From contig NZ_SHLA01000001.1 of the NCBI RefSeq assembly GCF_004217565.1, forward strand, positions 2,852,001 to 2,916,000: 64,000 nucleotides of DNA, given 5' to 3'. The notes below the pieces were generated by a model that searched no databases, had not been told where the DNA came from, and saw nothing but the letters and a program-made list of their open reading frames with translations. Shown here one piece after another: positions 34,425-43,024 of this stretch. The position numbers were made by a program, and so were the translations under genes. Within the stretch, counting starts at the first letter, position 1; every line of letters starts with the position of its first letter. The stretch is from Zhihengliuella halotolerans (lineage in GTDB: Bacteria > Actinomycetota > Actinomycetes > Actinomycetales > Micrococcaceae).

Positions 34425-36050
34425 TCAGACGACGACGGCGTTCCGTCGCCCGGCGAGGTACGTCTCGCGGACGCGGAGCCGGGCGAGCGCGGACGGCGGG
34501 ACGGCCCGCGGGTCGGACTCGAGCCAGACCAGGTCGGCACTCACTCCGGGGGCGAGACGCCCCCACGCGGCGGAGCCGGCGTCGGCGAACGCCTGGTGTG
34601 CGACGGCCCGGGTGTAGGCCGTGAGCGCGGTGTCGACCCCGAGGATCTCGTGCGGGGTCCACCCGCCGGCCGGGTCGCCGTCCTCGGTCTGCCGCGATGC
34701 GGCGACCGCGATCCCCTCGAGCGGGGCACCCGAGGAGACCGGCCAGTCGGAGCCGAAGGACAGGGTCGCCCCGGTGGAAGCGAGGGTCCGCAGCGGGTAC
34801 TGGCGCTCGGAGCGCTCCGGGCCGAGTCGCGGCTCCGTCAGCACCGTCATGAGGGCGTCGAGCTGCGCCCACAGCGGCTGCATGCAGGCGATCACGCCGA
34901 GTTCCGCGAAGCGGTCCATGTCCGCGGCGTCGACCAGTTGGGCGTGGGCGATGACCGGGCGCCGGTCCCGCGGGCCGCTGGCCGCAACCGCGGACTCGAT
35001 CGCGTCGAGCCCTTGGCGCACGGCAGCATCGCCAATCGCGTGGATGTGGACCTGGAAACCCGCGGCGTCGACGGCGCGGACGGCGTCGTTGAGGGCCTGC
35101 GGCTCCCAGACGCGCATGCCGTGGTCGTGCAGGCCGGAGCAGTAGGGCTCGAGCAGCGCGCCGGTCTGGTTCTCGACGACGCCGTCGGCGAAGAACTTGA
35201 CGGTGCGGGCGGTCAAGCGCGGATGGCCGACGTCGTCGACCGCCTGCCGGGCCCGCAGCATCGCGGGCAGCTGCTGCTCGAACCGCCGCGGGTCGGCGTA
35301 GAGCGCCAGGTTCATGCGCAGGCGCAGGCTACCGCGGCGGGCGATCTCGAGGTACGCCTCGACGTCGTCGGGCTCCACCCACGCGTCCTGCACCCACGTG
35401 ACGCCGCGGGCCAGGTAATAGTCGGCCGCGCGGTCGATCGCCTCGACGCGCTCCTCGATCTCGCGCGGAGGCATGACCGCCGTGACGAGGTCGACGGCGC
35501 CCCACTCCCGGAGGGTCCCGAGCGGGCTGCCGTCGTCCCGGCGGGGGATCTCCCCCAGCTCGGGTTCGGGCGTCGCCGACGTGATGCCGGCGAGTTCGAG
35601 GGCCCGGGAGTTGCACCACACGGTGTGATAGTCCCAGGCACGCAGCACGACGGGCCGGTCCGGGACCGCCTCGTCCAGCCACCGGGCGTCGAAGAGGCCG
35701 TCGGGCGCGAGGCTGCCGTCGTAGGACGCGCCTGTGATCCATGCCCGCTCCGGGTGCTCGGCGGCGTAGCGCCTCACCTCAGCGACGATCTCCTCGATCG
35801 AGGCGCAGCCGCGCACGGCCGGCCCGGCGGATTCGAGTCCGCCGAACTGCGGGTGGGCGTGCCCGTCGCCGAAGGACGGCATCAGGAATCCGCCGCCCAG
35901 GTCCACGTGCTCCACGGCCTCGCCGGCCCGGGCGCGGGCCTCAGCTCCGACGGCGGCAATGCGGCCGTCGAGGACCAGCAGCGCGTCCGCGTCTGCCGGC
36001 TCCGCCCCCGTCCAGACTGTGCCGCCGTCGAAATAGATGCCCTCACCCAT
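34425..36050 (-). CDS. Amidohydrolase family protein (YtcJ-like)
   Basis: A 541-residue metal-dependent hydrolase from ATG 36050 behind AAGGAG. The N-terminal beta-strand domain leads to the metal motif HAH in FGDGHAHPQFGG. Later metal ligands appear in VHIHAIGDAAV and VIAHAQLVDAAD, and the C-terminal FGSDWPVSSGAPLEGIAVA carries the catalytic aspartate. YtcJ-like proteins hydrolyse N-formyl or N-acyl amino compounds. The adjacent permease and divergent TetR suggest a catabolic unit for an imported amide. Confidence 0.9.
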   Translation of the reverse strand: MGEGIYFDGGTVWTGAEPADADALLVLDGRIAAVGAEARARAGEAVEHVDLGGGFLMPSFGDGHAHPQFGGLESAGPAVRGCASIEEIVAEVRRYAAEHPERAWITGASYDGSLAPDGLFDARWLDEAVPDRPVVLRAWDYHTVWCNSRALELAGITSATPEPELGEIPRRDDGSPLGTLREWGAVDLVTAVMPPREIEERVEAIDRAADYYLARGVTWVQDAWVEPDDVEAYLEIARRGSLRLRMNLALYADPRRFEQQLPAMLRARQAVDDVGHPRLTARTVKFFADGVVENQTGALLEPYCSGLHDHGMRVWEPQALNDAVRAVDAAGFQVHIHAIGDAAVRQGLDAIESAVAASGPRDRRPVIAHAQLVDAADMDRFAELGVIACMQPLWAQLDALMTVLTEPRLGPERSERQYPLRTLASTGATLSFGSDWPVSSGAPLEGIAVAASRQTEDGDPAGGWTPHEILGVDTALTAYTRAVAHQAFADAGSAAWGRLAPGVSADLVWLESDPRAVPPSALARLRVRETYLAGRRNAVVV

Positions 36051-36086
36051 GCGTTCTCCTTGCTCGTCGTACTCGCCGTCGCCCGA

Positions 36087-36105
36087 ATACGAACAGTGTT
36101 CGTAT
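36087..36105. promoter_or_regulatory. TetR operator between amidohydrolase and tetR genes
   Basis: ATACGAACAGTGTTCGTAT is a perfect palindrome of two nine-base arms around one G. It lies 37 bases before the amidohydrolase start and 85 bases before tetR. Length and symmetry fit a TetR-dimer site controlling both divergent units. Confidence 0.8.
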
Positions 36106-36190
36106 CGGCTTGGTTGGTAGAGTACGCCGCGACGGGCCCACCCACAAGAGTTTTTAGTGAAGTGGCCCACATTCACGAGATCGGAGCCCC

Positions 36191-36826
36191 ATGCCCCTGA
36201 ACCGGCGCGCACTCGTCGCCGCTGCTATGGACCTGCTCGACGAGAAGGGCGCGGAGGCCCTGACGATGCGGAACCTCGCGAGCCGCGTCGACCGCAAGGT
36301 CGCCTCGCTCTACAACCACGTCAGCGGCCGCCCGGAGCTCGTGGAGCTGATCCGTGCCGAGATCGTGGCGAGCATCGACACCGAACCGTTCGCGAAGGAC
36401 CCGTGGAACGTCGCCCTCGAGCGCTGGGCGCGCTCCTACGGCGCCGCCTTCGGCGCGCACCCGGCCAGCATCCGGCTGCTCGCCACGACGCCCATCCGCG
36501 ACGCGTCCACCTACGTCATGTACGAGCGGGTCGTCGACGGCCTGGCCCGGGGCGGCTGGCCGGCCGGGGAGGCCGTCGCCGTGATGCGCACCGTCGAGGC
36601 GTTCGTCCTCGGCGCCGCCCTCGACATGATCGCCCCGGCCGACCTCCTGACGCCGGACGCGCCGGCAACCGACCTGCCCGCGATCCGTCGAGCGCTGGCC
36701 CCCGAGCATGCGACGACGTCGAGCGCGGCCGCCGCGTTCGAGCTGGGGCTGACGGCCCTGCTCGACGGCCTCACCGAGCGCCTCGCCCGCCTTTGCGAGG
36801 ATCGGGCGTGCTCCGCTGGAGGGTGA
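36191..36826 (+). CDS. TetR-family transcriptional regulator
   Basis: A 211-residue protein from ATG 36191. The N-terminal helix-turn-helix reads ALTMRNLASRVDRKVASLYNHVSGRPELVELI. The C-terminal domain matches the TetR_C group with ligand pockets (LLATTPIRDASTYVMYERVVDGL). It is divergent from the amidohydrolase-permease pair with a perfect 19-base palindrome between, and is likely to repress that pair. The last residues run into the start of the DUF1990 fragment. Confidence 0.9.
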   Translation: MPLNRRALVAAAMDLLDEKGAEALTMRNLASRVDRKVASLYNHVSGRPELVELIRAEIVASIDTEPFAKDPWNVALERWARSYGAAFGAHPASIRLLATTPIRDASTYVMYERVVDGLARGGWPAGEAVAVMRTVEAFVLGAALDMIAPADLLTPDAPATDLPAIRRALAPEHATTSSAAAAFELGLTALLDGLTERLARLCEDRACSAGG

Positions 36827-37167
36827 AGTCAGCCAGCGGATTCACCGTGGACTCCGCCGGCCCCGTGTCGCCGGGCGACCGGGTGCTCGTCACGGCGCGC
36901 CTGCTCGGCGCGCGGATCGTCGAGCCGGTCGAGGTCGTCTCGGTCGTCGATGAACCGGAACGCGTCGGCTTCGCCTACCGCACCCTGCCGGGCCATCCCA
37001 TCTCCGGCGAGGAGGCGTTCATCGTGGTGCGCGACGGCGACGAGACGCGCCTCGTGATCCGCTCGCTCACGCGGGCCGCGAGCGAGCAGCCGTGGCGGGC
37101 TCTCTACCCGCTCCTGCGCGTCGTCCAGCTCGTCGTGCGCCGGCGCTACCTGCGCGCGCTCCGCTGA
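36808..37167 (+). pseudogene. DUF1990-family protein, N-terminally truncated
   Basis: From a GTG at 36808, inside the end of tetR, 119 codons encode a segment like the C-terminal two thirds of DUF1990 proteins (LRWRVKSASGFTVDS; RVGFAYRTLPGHPISGEEAFIV). Full members are about 165-180 residues, so the first 50 or so are missing. No start with a ribosome binding site is obvious. It is probably a remnant left by a deletion joining it to tetR, although a short functional form cannot be excluded. Confidence 0.5.
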
Positions 37168-37219
37168 CCACCACGCGGAGCACGGTCACCGCACGATCAT
37201 GCGCCCGCGACACCCGAAA

Positions 37220-37258
37220 GCGCTTCGTGCCTGTCCCCCTGGATCAGACACGAAGCGC
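37220..37258. terminator. Terminator between convergent DUF1990 fragment and dehydrogenase gene
   Basis: GCGCTTCGTG (37220-37229) and CACGAAGCGC (37249-37258) are perfect ten-base arms around a 19-base loop. It lies between convergent genes and could end transcripts from both sides. Confidence 0.75.
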
Positions 37259-37272
37259 AGCTCGGGTACCCG

Positions 37273-38565
37273 TTACAACACTGCGGGCTTCAGTGGGTCG
37301 CTCGGGATGTCACGGACAACCGTGCCCTCCGTGCGCCTCGATTCCTCAGCCAGCCACACCACGCGGTGCGTCTCCAGGCTCTGCTGCGGCCCGGAGAGCA
37401 GGTGGGATTCGTCGCCCGTGGTAACGGCGCGAAGAAAGGCATCCACCAAGCCGTCATCCGCGCCTCCATGGCCGTCCGCCGCGCTGGCGCCACCTACCGC
37501 AGCTGAATCGATCGAGTACTTGCGGCCGGTTGCGAACTCTTGGACATGCAACATCCGTCCGTCACCCTCGATCCAGCCGCCGGAGCCGAAGATGCGGGTC
37601 TTGCGAAACGCAAGATCGGTGAACGCCGTGACGGTGAACGAGGCAGTGACGCCACCTGCGTATTGGAGATTGACCACCTGATGGTCGGCGACGTCGTTCT
37701 GACCGTTGTAGACGCATTCGCCGTACGGCCCGACCTCCAGCGCACGGTTGATGGACTCCGCGGAAACATCCGAGTCGAGTACCGCCAGCGGCCACTGTTC
37801 CCACCCGCCGCTCTCCAAGAATCCGCGATAGATCTTCGTTGCCGAGTAGGCGCACGTTTGCTGCAGCGGACAGTCCACGCACCGATCACCGGCGTCCGCC
37901 GGCTTGTTCTCGGGACGGAAATGCATCAGCCCGCCGAAAGAAGACACCTTCTCTACCGGGCGGTCGACGACATAGCTGAGCCAATCGATATCGTGGCAGG
38001 ACTTTGCCATGAGCATCGATGAGGATTCGGACTCGCGGCGCCAATTGCCGCGCACGTAGGAATGCGCGAAATGCCACCACCCGATCGGCTCTAGGTGCTC
38101 AACGGACGCGATCTGGCCGATCGCGCCGCTATCGATGACCTCTTTCAGCCGCGCCGTGTAGTCGCTGTAGCGCATCACATGGCAGACCGCCAGCATCACG
38201 CCAGCGGCTTCGACCGCGTCGACGATGCGCAGCGCCTCCGCCTCAGTCGGCGCAAGCGGCTTCTCGACGAGCAGGTGGTACCCGGCGCCCGCCAACGCGA
38301 CGGCTGGATCGACGTGGAGCCGGTCGGGCGTCGCGATGATGGCAGCGTCGGCTACCTTCTCGGCAGCCAGATCGTCCCACGTCGCGAACTCGCGGATCGG
38401 GTGCCCTGGCAGAGCGGCGAGCAGCGCATCGAGCCGCTCGCGATCCGGTTCAACGACGGCGGTGATGACCGCACCGTTCTTGACCGCGCGGCGGGCGTAC
38501 CCGAGACCGCGGGATCCGGCTCCGACAATGGCAAGACGCACAGCGCCCTCCTTTCGATCGTTCAT
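37273..38565 (-). CDS. Gfo/Idh/MocA-family oxidoreductase
   Basis: A 430-residue NAD(P)-dependent sugar or inositol dehydrogenase. The Rossmann motif GAGSRGLGYARR is near the N-terminus and EKPLAPTEAEALRI, with the catalytic lysine, lies at about residues 95-110. A C-x2-C-x5-C cluster (CVDCPLQQTC) near residue 225 is typical of one subgroup. The start overlaps the permease stop (ATGA), so it is the last gene of the sugar ABC operon and probably acts on the imported sugar. The sugar is unknown. Confidence 0.92.
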   Translation of the reverse strand: MNDRKEGAVRLAIVGAGSRGLGYARRAVKNGAVITAVVEPDRERLDALLAALPGHPIREFATWDDLAAEKVADAAIIATPDRLHVDPAVALAGAGYHLLVEKPLAPTEAEALRIVDAVEAAGVMLAVCHVMRYSDYTARLKEVIDSGAIGQIASVEHLEPIGWWHFAHSYVRGNWRRESESSSMLMAKSCHDIDWLSYVVDRPVEKVSSFGGLMHFRPENKPADAGDRCVDCPLQQTCAYSATKIYRGFLESGGWEQWPLAVLDSDVSAESINRALEVGPYGECVYNGQNDVADHQVVNLQYAGGVTASFTVTAFTDLAFRKTRIFGSGGWIEGDGRMLHVQEFATGRKYSIDSAAVGGASAADGHGGADDGLVDAFLRAVTTGDESHLLSGPQQSLETHRVVWLAEESRRTEGTVVRDIPSDPLKPAVL

Positions 38566-39380
38566 TTCAGCGCCCCCTGAACCAGTCCGGCGACGAATTT
38601 GCGTTGAAAGACCAGATACAGCGCGACCACCGGTGCGATCACGATGATCGTTCCCGCCGCCAGCAACGGGATGTTCTCCCCGTACTGCTGCACGAAGGTA
38701 CCCAGCCCTGATGGCGCCGTCCGCTTGCTCGGATCGCGAATGAGGATCAACGCCAGCAGGAACTGATTCCACGCCCACATGAAGGTCAAGAGCCCGTACG
38801 TTGTCACGGCGGGCGTTGCCCCGGGGAGGAGGATCTGGATCAGCGTCCGAAACCGGCCGGCCCCGTCAAGCTGTGAGGCCTCGATGATCTCCTGCGGAAC
38901 GGACTCGAAGTGCGTTCGCATCCAGAAGATCCCGAACGGCATGAACGCACCCATCAGCGGGAGAATGACGGCCCATTGAGTGTCGATCAGCCCGATGTCC
39001 CGCATCGAGAAGTACAGCGGTATGACGATCGCCTCGAATGGCAACGTCAAGCCAGCGATGAAAAGGACGAACAAACCCGTCTTCCCCTTCATGCGCATGG
39101 TGCCCATCGCATAGCCGGCGAGCGTCGCCAGAACGATCGAGATCGGCACGACAACAACAGCGATGAACGCACTCGATGCGATCAGCGTCCCGAATCCGGC
39201 CGACGTCCAAGCTTCGGCGAAGTTGCCCCACTGCGGGTCACTCGGCCATTCGAGCCGCGGTGAGAGCGTTGTGGCGGGCTGCAGCGCCGCGGAAACGAGC
39301 GCCAGAAAGGGCACGATCACACTTGCTGCGGCCAGCAGGAGGAACGCAGCTGACATCAGCTGAGAAACCTTCTGATTCAT
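38562..39380 (-). CDS. Carbohydrate ABC transporter permease (MalG type)
   Basis: A 272-residue inner-membrane protein with six membrane segments. It contains the EAA-loop region IEASQLDGAGRFRTLIQILLPGATPAVTT, which contacts the ATPase. It is the second permease of a binding-protein-dependent sugar importer. Its start overlaps the preceding permease's stop. No ATPase gene is encoded in this operon, so a shared MsiK-like ATPase elsewhere is probably used, as is common in actinobacteria. Confidence 0.94.
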   Translation of the reverse strand: MNQKVSQLMSAAFLLLAAASVIVPFLALVSAALQPATTLSPRLEWPSDPQWGNFAEAWTSAGFGTLIASSAFIAVVVVPISIVLATLAGYAMGTMRMKGKTGLFVLFIAGLTLPFEAIVIPLYFSMRDIGLIDTQWAVILPLMGAFMPFGIFWMRTHFESVPQEIIEASQLDGAGRFRTLIQILLPGATPAVTTYGLLTFMWAWNQFLLALILIRDPSKRTAPSGLGTFVQQYGENIPLLAAGTIIVIAPVVALYLVFQRKFVAGLVQGALK

Positions 39381-40327
39381 GTCTGCTCCCTTCCGAGCCG
39401 GCCGATAAGGGCCACGAAGACGAGGATGATCGCGCTCAAGACCGTGGCGAGGGCGCAGGCGAGGCCGACTTCGTTCGAGGTGAAGACCAGGCGATAGATC
39501 AGGACTCCGGGCACGATGGTCTGCAGCCCGGGGCCACCGCCGGTGGTGACGTAGACGATGTCGAAGCTGGCTAGGGCCGCAATGAGCGTGACCGTCAGGG
39601 CAACGACGACTTCCTTGCGTATGCCGGGAAGCGTGACGTGCATGAACAAGCCGACCGGGCCGCAGCGATCGAGCTTCGCCGCTTCATACAGCGAGGGGTC
39701 GATCTTTTGGATCCCGGAGAGAAGCAGCAGCACGCACAGACCGGTTGACACCCAGGTCCCGACGGCTCCGACAGCCGGGTAGGCCCAGACGAAATCCCCG
39801 AGCCACGCGCGGGCCGCTCCCCCTAGCCCGATCGCCGAGAGGGTCTGATTGATCGGCCCGTCCGCACTGTAGAGGTAGCGCCAGATGACGCCGACAGCGA
39901 CGAGGGGCAGGATCTGCGGCAGGAAGAGCACGGTCCGGACTAACCCGGTTCCGCGCCGGGGCCGGGCGGCGATCACTGCCGCGAGCAACGCGCCGAGCAC
40001 CACGGGAATCACCGAATAGAAAATGATAAACCCCAGACCGTTCCGCAGCGCGATGGACAAGTCATCATTCGAGAAGACCGCCACATAGTTCTCCAGCCCG
40101 GCCCACGTGGCGGCACCGATGCCGTCCCAGTGCCAGAACGACGTCCAAATGCTCTGCGCCCAGGGAACGAGGATGAAGAGGGAGTAGGCGACGAGGGCCG
40201 GGAGGACGTACAGGTAGGGAACGAAGTCCCGCTTTTTCTGCTCCCGGCTCCCCGACGTGCCCCGGGGTGCGCGGGCGAACAAGGACCTCCCCGAGCTCGT
40301 CTCCTGGGTTTCGATGGTCATGGTCAC
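39377..40327 (-). CDS. Carbohydrate ABC transporter permease (MalF type)
   Basis: A 316-residue protein starting at GTG 40327, overlapping the binding-protein stop (GTGA). After a cytoplasmic lead of about 30 residues there are six membrane segments and the EAA loop YEAAKLDRCGPVGLFMHVTLPGIRKEV. It pairs with the MalG-type permease encoded downstream to form the import channel. Confidence 0.94.
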   Translation of the reverse strand: MTMTIETQETSSGRSLFARAPRGTSGSREQKKRDFVPYLYVLPALVAYSLFILVPWAQSIWTSFWHWDGIGAATWAGLENYVAVFSNDDLSIALRNGLGFIIFYSVIPVVLGALLAAVIAARPRRGTGLVRTVLFLPQILPLVAVGVIWRYLYSADGPINQTLSAIGLGGAARAWLGDFVWAYPAVGAVGTWVSTGLCVLLLLSGIQKIDPSLYEAAKLDRCGPVGLFMHVTLPGIRKEVVVALTVTLIAALASFDIVYVTTGGGPGLQTIVPGVLIYRLVFTSNEVGLACALATVLSAIILVFVALIGRLGREQT

Positions 40328-41643
40328 TGACCGTGCGTCTTGGCCCAGTCCGCCTGAACCGAGTCCAAGAAGTCGTCCACGGTGCTCTGCCCGGCGATGA
40401 GCTGCTGGGTGCCGGACTTCAGCGTGTCATTCATGGTCGCCGTCGCGTTGTTGTTGAAAGCGACCAGTCCGTTCTCCGCCGCGATCTGCGCCCACGCGTC
40501 GACAATGTCACCCTGAAGCGTTCCGGCATCAGCGACCGCAACCGACGGGTCATTGGGCATGAAGCCCTGTTCGAACTGCTGCTCACTGGCCTCCGCAGAG
40601 CGCAGGAAGTCCAGGAATGCGGCAGCCTCGTTGGGGTGGTCGCTGCGGGAGGAGATGGCGTAGGCCACCGAGGTGCCGATACCCGTCGTATTCTCCCCCG
40701 GGAAGGCGATGAATCCGGCGTCCTCACCTAGCCCCTCGGCGACCTTTCCCGCGTCCCAGATTCCGTCCACGAGGAAGAGCCCCTCGCCGGACACGAAGTT
40801 CTCCACAGCTCCTTGCAGATCTGTTCCGTTGACCGTTGTCGCGTCGGGAATGTAGCCCGCGTCGGCCCAATCGACGAGCAGCTGCGCAGCAGCCGCGTTC
40901 TCGGGGGTGTCGAAGCTCTGGCCCTCGTGGCCGAAGGCCCACGCACTCGCGGCATCTGCACCGCTTGCGCTCTGACCTGCCAATTGCACGATGAAGGCGG
41001 CGTGCCCTTCACCGTTGCCGAGCTGAACCGGCAGGACACCACCAGCCTTGGCCTCGGCCAAGGCGGACTCGAAATCCTCAACCGTCTCGGGAGTGTCGAT
41101 CCCGAGTTCTTCAGCATGCTTCTTGTTGTAGTAGACGCCGACCAACGAGAATCCGGCAGGGGCGGCAAAGAGCGTTCCGCCATCGCCGAGGGTGGAGCCG
41201 TTCTCAGCCACACGCCACTGATTGAGCTGGTTGCTGGGGAAGAAGTCGTTCCAGCCGTACAGGTCTGCATAATCGTCAAGCGGAATCACCAGATCGTTCT
41301 TGACGGTGTTGCCCACGGCATTCAGCAGGACGACGTCCGGCGACTCATCGGACGAGAGGTTGAGGTTGACGCTCTGGTTGTAGTCCTCGTAGTTCGTCTG
41401 CGAGTAGGCGATGTTGATGTTCGGGTGTTCCGCCTCGAACGCGGCGATGGTCGCCTCGGTGGCCGCACCCGACTCCGGAGTGGACATCAGCGTGAGCGTC
41501 ACCTCTTCAGTGCTCAGTTCGTCACTCGCGGCGACCTGGTCACCGGTGGTGGCAGCGGTGGTCCCGCCAGGGGCGCAGGCGGTCAGGAACAGGCCGGCGG
41601 CTGACAGCGCGGCAACGGAGTGCAGGAAGGTGCGGTGATGCAT
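40324..41643 (-). CDS. Sugar-binding lipoprotein of an ABC transporter
   Basis: A 439-residue extracellular solute-binding protein from ATG 41643. The lipobox LTAC places the lipid-modified cysteine at about residue 23. The mature region resembles family 1 sugar-binding proteins (MSTPESGAATEATIAAFEAEHPNINIAYSQTN near its start). It delivers the sugar to the two permeases encoded downstream. It is divergent from the ROK regulator. The 135-base spacer contains ATAAGAGTCTT (41680-41690), which may be part of a control site. Confidence 0.93.
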   Translation of the reverse strand: MHHRTFLHSVAALSAAGLFLTACAPGGTTAATTGDQVAASDELSTEEVTLTLMSTPESGAATEATIAAFEAEHPNINIAYSQTNYEDYNQSVNLNLSSDESPDVVLLNAVGNTVKNDLVIPLDDYADLYGWNDFFPSNQLNQWRVAENGSTLGDGGTLFAAPAGFSLVGVYYNKKHAEELGIDTPETVEDFESALAEAKAGGVLPVQLGNGEGHAAFIVQLAGQSASGADAASAWAFGHEGQSFDTPENAAAAQLLVDWADAGYIPDATTVNGTDLQGAVENFVSGEGLFLVDGIWDAGKVAEGLGEDAGFIAFPGENTTGIGTSVAYAISSRSDHPNEAAAFLDFLRSAEASEQQFEQGFMPNDPSVAVADAGTLQGDIVDAWAQIAAENGLVAFNNNATATMNDTLKSGTQQLIAGQSTVDDFLDSVQADWAKTHGQ

Positions 41644-41778
41644 GATTAACTCATCTCTCAAGTAAGGGAGTGCTATTAGATAAGAGTCTTGCGTAAGTGA
41701 GAATCTACAAGTGGCTCACGTCACTGTCAATACCATGGAAGCACTTCATGAGAGATCTTCCCGATCAAGGAGAACCCG

Positions 41779-42885
41779 TTGACCGCATTGCAAGGCCACG
41801 ACCTCTCGTCGCTGCGACGCCAGAACGGCCGAGCGGTTCTCGCTGCGCTCTGGAGCCAAGACGACGCCCAGACGGTGCGGCAGCTGGCGAGCGTCACCAA
41901 ACTGTCCCGCCCAACCATCGAAGCGGCCTTGTCCGACCTTTCCACTCAGGGCCTCGTCAGCACCGAGTCGCCCAAGAGCCGCGGCAGCGGACGCCCATCG
42001 CGCGCCTACAGCCTCAAGGCCAGCGGGGGCGTCGTGATCGGGATCGACGCCGGCCCCCATGGAATCAGCGGAACCATCGGCGACCTCCGTGGCGATCCGC
42101 TGGCGAGTCACAGCAGCCCTGCCGCGGATCTGAGCGGCTGCGAAGACGCCCTGTCGGCCATCCATCACGAAATCGACTACTTGCTGGCAAGCACTCCGCA
42201 CGCCCGTCACGAGGTGCGCGCCCTTACTATCGCACTCCCGGGCATCGTCGACCCCACGGGCAACCTGGCCGTGAGCACCGTCGTCCCGGACTGGGTGACC
42301 GGAGGATTGCTGGAGCGGATTAGTGCGGCCTACCCGGGTGCGCACGTGAGCATCGACAACGATGCCAAACTGGCGGCCCTCGCCGAACTGGACCAAGGAT
42401 CGATCGCACTCGGTGAAACGGCGATCGTCCTTCAGGCGGGTCACCGCATCTCGGCCGCCATAGTCGTGGAGGGGCGGGTAGCCCGCGGCGCCCACGGTGC
42501 AGCCGGCGAAATCGGCGCCCTGTCCAGCCTCGGCTGGTCTACCGCCTACGAACGCCTGAAGTCCGACGGGGACCCGGCCACCAGCCTCCTCTTCGCCGCC
42601 AGTGAGGGAAACCCGCGCGCACTCGACATCGTCGACCAGTTCGCCGACAATATCGCCGAAGGTCTGAGCGCCCTGTCCCTGTCGATCGACCCGCATCGCA
42701 CCATCATCGGCGGTGGAATCTCCAACGTCGGAGAGCCTCTAGCCGAGGCACTGCGCACGCGCATCGCAGCCCGGGCCATCTTCCCGCCCGAACTCGTGCT
42801 CTCCTCTCTCGGCGCGCACGCCCCGCAGCGCGGCGCACTGACGCGCGCCGCCGAGCACGTCCGGGAGAGCCTGCTCAGCCGCTGA
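41779..42885 (+). CDS. ROK-family transcriptional regulator
   Basis: A 368-residue protein starting at TTG 41779 behind AAGGAGA. The N-terminal winged helix (RQLASVTKLSRPTIEAALSDLSTQGLVS) is followed by a ROK sugar-kinase-like domain. Its GIDAGPHGISGTIGD phosphate region, SIDNDAKLAALAEL and GAHGAAGEIGAL are recognisable. The usual zinc-binding C-x-C-x4-C is not apparent, so sugar sensing without catalysis is likely. It is divergent from the sugar ABC operon and upstream of the GH16 gene, and probably controls both. Confidence 0.9.
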   Translation: MTALQGHDLSSLRRQNGRAVLAALWSQDDAQTVRQLASVTKLSRPTIEAALSDLSTQGLVSTESPKSRGSGRPSRAYSLKASGGVVIGIDAGPHGISGTIGDLRGDPLASHSSPAADLSGCEDALSAIHHEIDYLLASTPHARHEVRALTIALPGIVDPTGNLAVSTVVPDWVTGGLLERISAAYPGAHVSIDNDAKLAALAELDQGSIALGETAIVLQAGHRISAAIVVEGRVARGAHGAAGEIGALSSLGWSTAYERLKSDGDPATSLLFAASEGNPRALDIVDQFADNIAEGLSALSLSIDPHRTIIGGGISNVGEPLAEALRTRIAARAIFPPELVLSSLGAHAPQRGALTRAAEHVRESLLSR

Positions 42886-42931
42886 AACGCCGCCCGGTGA
42901 ACTGACCTCGAACATTTCATTGCACTCTTTC

Positions 42932-42945
42932 ATAAGTCGACTTAT
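42932..42945. promoter_or_regulatory. Perfect 14-bp palindrome upstream of the GH16 gene
   Basis: ATAAGTCGACTTAT lies 47 bases after the ROK stop and 79 bases before the GH16 start. Its position and symmetry make it a candidate ROK operator. A related ATAAGAGTCTT lies in the sugar-operon spacer. Confidence 0.6.
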
Positions 42946-43024
42946 CCTGTGTAGACGCCCGACGCACCCGGCGTCTCCCCCTGGTTGGCGAAGACCGACG
43001 ACGATCACGCTCAGGAAGTTCACT

